Shown in pieces: positions 60,388 through 64,000 of a stretch of DNA of 64,000 nt. The stretch is from CAMPJM01 sp964440915 (GTDB lineage: Bacteria > Bacteroidota > Bacteroidia > Cytophagales > Cyclobacteriaceae), in the NCBI GenBank assembly GCA_964440915.1, contig CAYTTV010000006.1, positions 21,767-85,766 of the forward strand, given 5' to 3'. Every line of letters begins with the position of its first letter. The first letter of the stretch is position 1. A program made the position numbers and the translations under genes. Under the pieces are notes generated by a model. It worked only from the letters and a program-made list of their open reading frames with translations. It had not been told where the DNA came from and made no database searches.

Positions 60388-63300
60388 TTAATATTTGATC
60401 AGTTTGTATTGCGATTGATGGTTGCCATACTGACATACCAGAATATAAATTCCTGGAGCAAGGTCCTTTGCAGGAACAGTAATTTCATGTTGACCAGCAG
60501 AAAGCTCCCTTTCGGCAATTCTTTTTACCATTTTCCCAGTCATTGTATACAGTGAGATATTTATGTTGCTGTTTGTTGTGCTTGTTATACTTAGAGTGGT
60601 TTCATTGTTAAATGGGTTGGGATAACTTTTAACGGCAAAATTACCCTTGACTTGGTCCTTTATGCCTGTAGGAACATCTATTAGCATTCCTTTCAGTGTT
60701 ATATTGTCAAACCGATTGTTTCCTCCGCTGCCTCCTTCGCCTTCCTCAAAAGTTATTCTAATACCAAAATCTTCATTGTCATCAGCTTCTGCTATAGCAC
60801 TAAAATCAAATGCATAGACCGAAGGGTCATCATCCTGTACAGATATCCTTTCCTTTTCTATAAACGTGGTGCCATCAAGGGTATAATCTATTATTTGAAC
60901 CCCTGCTCCTTTTCCTGAACGCCTTGTCTCATAAGTAAAAACAATATTGGAAAAACCTGTTGTCGGCAAGGAAAAAATCAATTCGGCGTTCAAGGGTTCG
61001 TTCACTCTCAGATGGTTTTCTGCTTCATCTTCAAATTGTGCATTTTCTCCTGTGAATCCTTGCTTGTCAGCATCGGTAAATTCCGTCTTTTCTGACTGCT
61101 GATTGAATTCAAGACTCCCACCGAGTAGGGAATAAGAAGGCTCGTTGAGATTTGCTGAATTATTAAAGTTCCAATAATGTAAGACCTGAGGCTCGGTGTA
61201 CTGCATTCTGAAAACAGCCACCAATGATACGTTACCGCTTGGTGAGATGCTTATCTCGCTCGCTCGATTGTTATCGAGGCCCTCCCATCTGACAAATTCA
61301 TAACCTTGAGTTGGTATAGCTTCCAACGCAATCGGAACACCCCCAAAATACGCTCCAGTCCATGGATATATATTTTCTTCTAGGCCTGTTGTGCCGTCAC
61401 GCAATGCCATACTGTTGATTTTTACATAACCATGGTGTGGATCAGATACATCGATATTTAACGTATAAGAGTTTCCTAGGCCAAAGAAATTTTTTAGGTG
61501 TTGGCGTTGAGCGGCAGGCCGTTTTTCAGCAAAATTAAGCATGTTATTAACATGATTGTTCCAAGTATTCAACGAGCCAGGAGATTTCCACCTTTTTATA
61601 TGTTCTTCAATTTCAGGTGCTATGGCTTCCTTTATGTTATTGATCTTCTCTTTGACAATCTCTGGTTTTAAAGCCGTATTCAATTGGTCGGAAAAGCGAT
61701 TAATAAATTCGTTGCGAAACGTTCCATTCTCCAATAATTTTCTCAACAGAAATGTCGACCAGGGCGGATTGGGCCAATCTGGAGCATTCGGCGCAGTAGC
61801 AAACTCAAGAGAGTTGATGGTGTGCGCATTAGCATTATACAAGCCAAAGCCAAAGTCTGTGTCATACATTAACCAACGCCATCGGCCATCTTGGCCTTTA
61901 GGTGCAGTCGGATCGAATTCCGTCTTTGCTCTCCAGTATTTATTGTTGTTTCCAGGCCAATCTTCGTTGGCAATATATATTTGAGCAATCTGATAATCCA
62001 TAAAGCTGCTTACATCAATTCGGGTTTGAATGTATTCATAATGCTGATCTTGAACCAAACCATTTGAGCTAATATATGCTAAGGTTTCATTATAATGTGT
62101 ATTGTCTCCTTCGCTGACAATAGCATTTGCTTCCAAAAGGTCTATGTTGTCAGGGTCTACGCCAAACATTCTTTCTAAATAATGCTTGTCAAAACGTTCT
62201 CTGAAATTGTGAATTCCCCAGTACTCACTGTTAATGAATAGGACCGTTGGTTGATACGCTTGCGTTTCAAAATCCATGTGCTTTACGATGGATTGTATGG
62301 CGGCATCCCTAAACATGGTATAACCCCAATCATTTCCAGAATTTCTTAAAATCAGGCGTTTATAAGCATCATGCTTGCGATCAGAGAAAAATGGATACTC
62401 CAGATGCGATTCGCCATATTCATTTCGGCCATACAGCCGCAAGCTTTTCATAGGATGGGACGTGCTCCAGTTGCCGTGGGTCCTTACTCCAATAGACTGG
62501 GAAAACACCTGTCCTTCATCACCTGCGAATAATTCTATATGAGCAGGATATTCCCAAGTATTTCCTGATTGGTGATAATTGGCATTGCTCCCACCATCAG
62601 CAGGTGAAAAGGGGTTGGCAGTGCGCCAGTCTTCAAAATATTTGCCTGCTACATAGAGTCCCTTTTCATAATCAAAAAGAAGATTTTCTTGTACGCTTAA
62701 CGCTACGACGGGTAGTGTATAGCGGCTGTAAGTATCATTATGGATAAAATAAGTATTGGTGACCGTTTCACTTGGAGGGGTTCCTGATTTTATGAGCTGC
62801 GCCCTTACGACCGTGCCTTTGTATACGGGATTGGAGGGAAAATAATAGGGATTGTTGTGATAGGTAGAAGAAATGTTCGTGATCCTATCTTCTTCCGCTG
62901 AACGGTCTTCTATAGAAATCGGGCCAGAATACGTAAAACTTTCAAACGTTCGGGGAATAAGAGGGCCAGATGTGTTTCCGTGGTTTTCGGGATATTGGTT
63001 TTTGTAGTAGTATGTACTGCCTTCCAAATTTTCGACATCGGGCATAGAGCCATCCAAAGTGTAGATAATGACAGCATCAGGATCGGAAGCAGTTATATTC
63101 AGGTCAAAGGGTGAGGCATAGAAACCGCCATTAAGGGAGAATTGAGGAGGATCAAGTGGTGCTGCAAAGCCGCTTTCATTGTTGGGCTCACCTGGTGACG
63201 GTATGGAGAAGAAATGAAAGAGTGCACTTTCTTCAGATTGCCTTCCGTAGGAGAAATCTGTGGGTATACTTACTGAAGGCGTTTCATCAATCACTGTTCC

Positions 63301-63669
63301 ATCGGGCAAGGAAAGGGTGATTTCTTCTCCAGCAGCACTTATATTGAAATTCGTGTGTAGCGCCGCCTTGTCCTCCTTCCTGTCCTTGCTTGATGCCCAA
63401 ACAATTAGGAATTCGCTGGGTTGGAGCATGACCTCGGGGAAAAGCCATTTTAAAGGTTCATCAAGATCATCTGACAGGCCATATCCTAAAAGATTAACAG
63501 CCACATCCCCTCCATTATACAGTTCTATCCAGTCGGAGTTGTCACCATCTTCATCGCTGATCGAAGTTGCATTCGAAGACATCAATTCATTGATCCAGAC
63601 TTCTTGGGCAAAGCCTATATGGAAATTGAGCAATAAAAGCGTAAAGAAGAAGAAGGGGATTTTTTTCAT
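60388..63669 (-). CDS. T9SS cargo protein with lamin-tail and CotH kinase domains
   Basis: A 1,093-residue secreted protein. Signal peptide (ends HIGFAQ), lamin-tail domain (VWINELMSSNATSI... DWIELYNGG, about 22-130), a chitobiase-type Fn3 unit (PDAVIIYTLDGSMPD, about 190-205), a CotH kinase-like domain (about 380-700: GNWSTSHPMKSLRLYGRN, FRDAAIQSIVKH, WRWLMYDTDFGF), a beta-sandwich, and a type A sorting domain (VKSYPNPFNNETTLSI). CotH proteins are protein kinases in spore coats; here secretion suggests activity or binding outside the cell. An ATG at 63720 is upstream of the promoter. Confidence 0.9.
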   Translation of the reverse strand: MKKIPFFFFTLLLLNFHIGFAQEVWINELMSSNATSISDEDGDNSDWIELYNGGDVAVNLLGYGLSDDLDEPLKWLFPEVMLQPSEFLIVWASSKDRKEDKAALHTNFNISAAGEEITLSLPDGTVIDETPSVSIPTDFSYGRQSEESALFHFFSIPSPGEPNNESGFAAPLDPPQFSLNGGFYASPFDLNITASDPDAVIIYTLDGSMPDVENLEGSTYYYKNQYPENHGNTSGPLIPRTFESFTYSGPISIEDRSAEEDRITNISSTYHNNPYYFPSNPVYKGTVVRAQLIKSGTPPSETVTNTYFIHNDTYSRYTLPVVALSVQENLLFDYEKGLYVAGKYFEDWRTANPFSPADGGSNANYHQSGNTWEYPAHIELFAGDEGQVFSQSIGVRTHGNWSTSHPMKSLRLYGRNEYGESHLEYPFFSDRKHDAYKRLILRNSGNDWGYTMFRDAAIQSIVKHMDFETQAYQPTVLFINSEYWGIHNFRERFDKHYLERMFGVDPDNIDLLEANAIVSEGDNTHYNETLAYISSNGLVQDQHYEYIQTRIDVSSFMDYQIAQIYIANEDWPGNNNKYWRAKTEFDPTAPKGQDGRWRWLMYDTDFGFGLYNANAHTINSLEFATAPNAPDWPNPPWSTFLLRKLLENGTFRNEFINRFSDQLNTALKPEIVKEKINNIKEAIAPEIEEHIKRWKSPGSLNTWNNHVNNMLNFAEKRPAAQRQHLKNFFGLGNSYTLNIDVSDPHHGYVKINSMALRDGTTGLEENIYPWTGAYFGGVPIALEAIPTQGYEFVRWEGLDNNRASEISISPSGNVSLVAVFRMQYTEPQVLHYWNFNNSANLNEPSYSLLGGSLEFNQQSEKTEFTDADKQGFTGENAQFEDEAENHLRVNEPLNAELIFSLPTTGFSNIVFTYETRRSGKGAGVQIIDYTLDGTTFIEKERISVQDDDPSVYAFDFSAIAEADDNEDFGIRITFEEGEGGSGGNNRFDNITLKGMLIDVPTGIKDQVKGNFAVKSYPNPFNNETTLSITSTTNSNINISLYTMTGKMVKRIAERELSAGQHEITVPAKDLAPGIYILVCQYGNHQSQYKLIKY

Positions 63670-63690
63670 TTGTATAGGATAAGGGGAATC

Positions 63691-63721
63691 CAAAACTAAT
63701 GAAGAAAAGGTTAAAAACAAA
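63691..63721 (-). promoter_or_regulatory. Promoter of CotH gene
   Basis: TTTG (63721-63718), 19 bp, TAGTTTTG (63698-63691) on the minus strand: both Bacteroidota elements with good spacing, 22 bp before the ATG. Confidence 0.7.
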
Positions 63722-63722
63722 T

Positions 63723-63745
63723 GACTAATGTGCTAATGGCTAATG
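63723..63745. repeat. Three imperfect CTAATG units
   Basis: ACTAATG, GCTAATG and GCTAATG in a row with short spacers, just upstream of the CotH promoter. Degenerate short repeats of this type are seen between genes in this phylum. Confidence 0.6.
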
Positions 63746-63861
63746 TCTCTTTGGACGTTTTTATTTTTTTATAGCAATTTCAACATAATGAAAAGCGGAT
63801 GCTTGGGCTATGGGAGGGTAGCTCCCCTGTCGGTGAGATTTTCCCATCAGAAGAGAGGCTG

Positions 63862-63893
63862 TTGTATTTTCCTTATTTTTATTATTATATTGG
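63862..63893 (+). promoter_or_regulatory. Candidate lemA promoter
   Basis: TTG (63862-63864), 21 bp, TATATTGG (63886-63893), one mismatch from the -7 box, 21 bp before lemA. Confidence 0.35.
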
Positions 63894-63914
63894 ATCTTCA
63901 AAACAAAATAAAAA

Positions 63915-64000
63915 ATGTGGACAATACTTTTTATAACAATAGCAGTAGCCCTTGCAGCTTATCTGATTTCAATGTACAACAAGCTTGTAAAACTCAAAAC
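63915..64000 (+). CDS. lemA: LemA family protein, 5' part only
   Basis: The window ends 86 bases into this frame. The readable start MWTILFITIAVALAAYLISM followed by YNKLVKLK is the LemA N-terminus, a single membrane anchor followed by the YN-x-LV-x-L motif. LemA proteins are helical membrane-anchored proteins of uncertain role, often next to a TPM-domain gene. The rest lies outside the window. Confidence 0.8.
   Translation, partial: MWTILFITIAVALAAYLISMYNKLVKLK

Noticed and set aside
63260..63682. Plus-strand frame of 140 codons inside the CotH gene
   Set aside because: Antisense shadow of the lamin-tail region and crosses the CotH promoter.
1..64000. tRNA, rRNA, CRISPR array, prophage or insertion sequence
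   Set aside because: No cloverleaf T-loop motifs, no regularly spaced direct repeats and no transposase, integrase or phage structural motifs were seen. A tRNA scan would be decisive for tRNAs.

Overview
This 64 kb window looks like chromosome from a free-living, probably marine member of the Bacteroidota, most likely order Cytophagales. The evidence is direct. Secreted proteins carry type IX secretion (T9SS) C-terminal sorting domains, and there are two PorG-like DUF6089 proteins. An envelope cluster runs uppS-bamA-ompH-ompH. Rho has a long charged N-terminal insertion. Many starts are preceded by Bacteroidota-type TAnnTTTG -7 elements and A-rich sequence instead of a Shine-Dalgarno. The assignment to an order is inference. 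I saw no rRNA, tRNA, CRISPR array, transposase or prophage.

Layout. 0-9.2 kb: DUF4286 protein, a fused two-domain ABC ATPase, a lipoprotein, an acetyltransferase with a prolyl oligopeptidase, serS and divergent rho. 9.4-18.1 kb: an orphan PAS histidine kinase, an AraC-rclC-dehydrogenase group resembling the reactive-chlorine (rcl) locus, an aspartate-dehydrogenase-like gene, a lipoprotein, a 2OG-Fe(II) oxygenase, a chromate transporter and an LD-carboxypeptidase. 18.1-29.5 kb: two long leftward gene runs, ompH-ompH-bamA-uppS with a chorismate mutase-like gene and two PorG-like genes, and yqeY-cvpA-pabA-hydrolase-CBS-nadK. 29.7-38.9 kb: a DUF1080 lipoprotein, glmM with a cysteine desulfurase, a small Cys-rich membrane protein, mazG, and the methionine operon metY-metX-hom. 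38.9-53.8 kb: envelope and housekeeping genes (DUF4136, a lamin-tail secreted protein, gpmI, nadC, an M3 peptidase, a LemA-like lipoprotein, DUF3347, a [2Fe-2S] thioredoxin-like protein, Nudix). 54.3-64 kb: a 1,377-residue T9SS repeat protein, an Rrf2-qorB regulatory pair, a CotH-kinase T9SS protein and the start of lemA.

The most interesting locus is the metY leader (about 38,436-38,835, minus strand). A Bacteroidota-type promoter is followed by a clear SAM-I riboswitch. Then comes a 35-codon open reading frame that ends in five consecutive cysteine codons and a stop, and then metY-metX-hom. This suggests two-input control of homocysteine synthesis: SAM sensed by RNA and cysteine sensed by translation of a polycysteine leader peptide. 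Other regulatory observations are a matched pair of dyad operators (TGTAA-N9-TTACA) in front of the Rrf2 regulator and in front of qorB, a compact terminator-promoter-GTG junction at nadC, and three diverged copies of a GC-rich structured intergenic repeat.

All function calls are from reading motifs and remembered family features; no database search was run. Promoters are consensus matches only.
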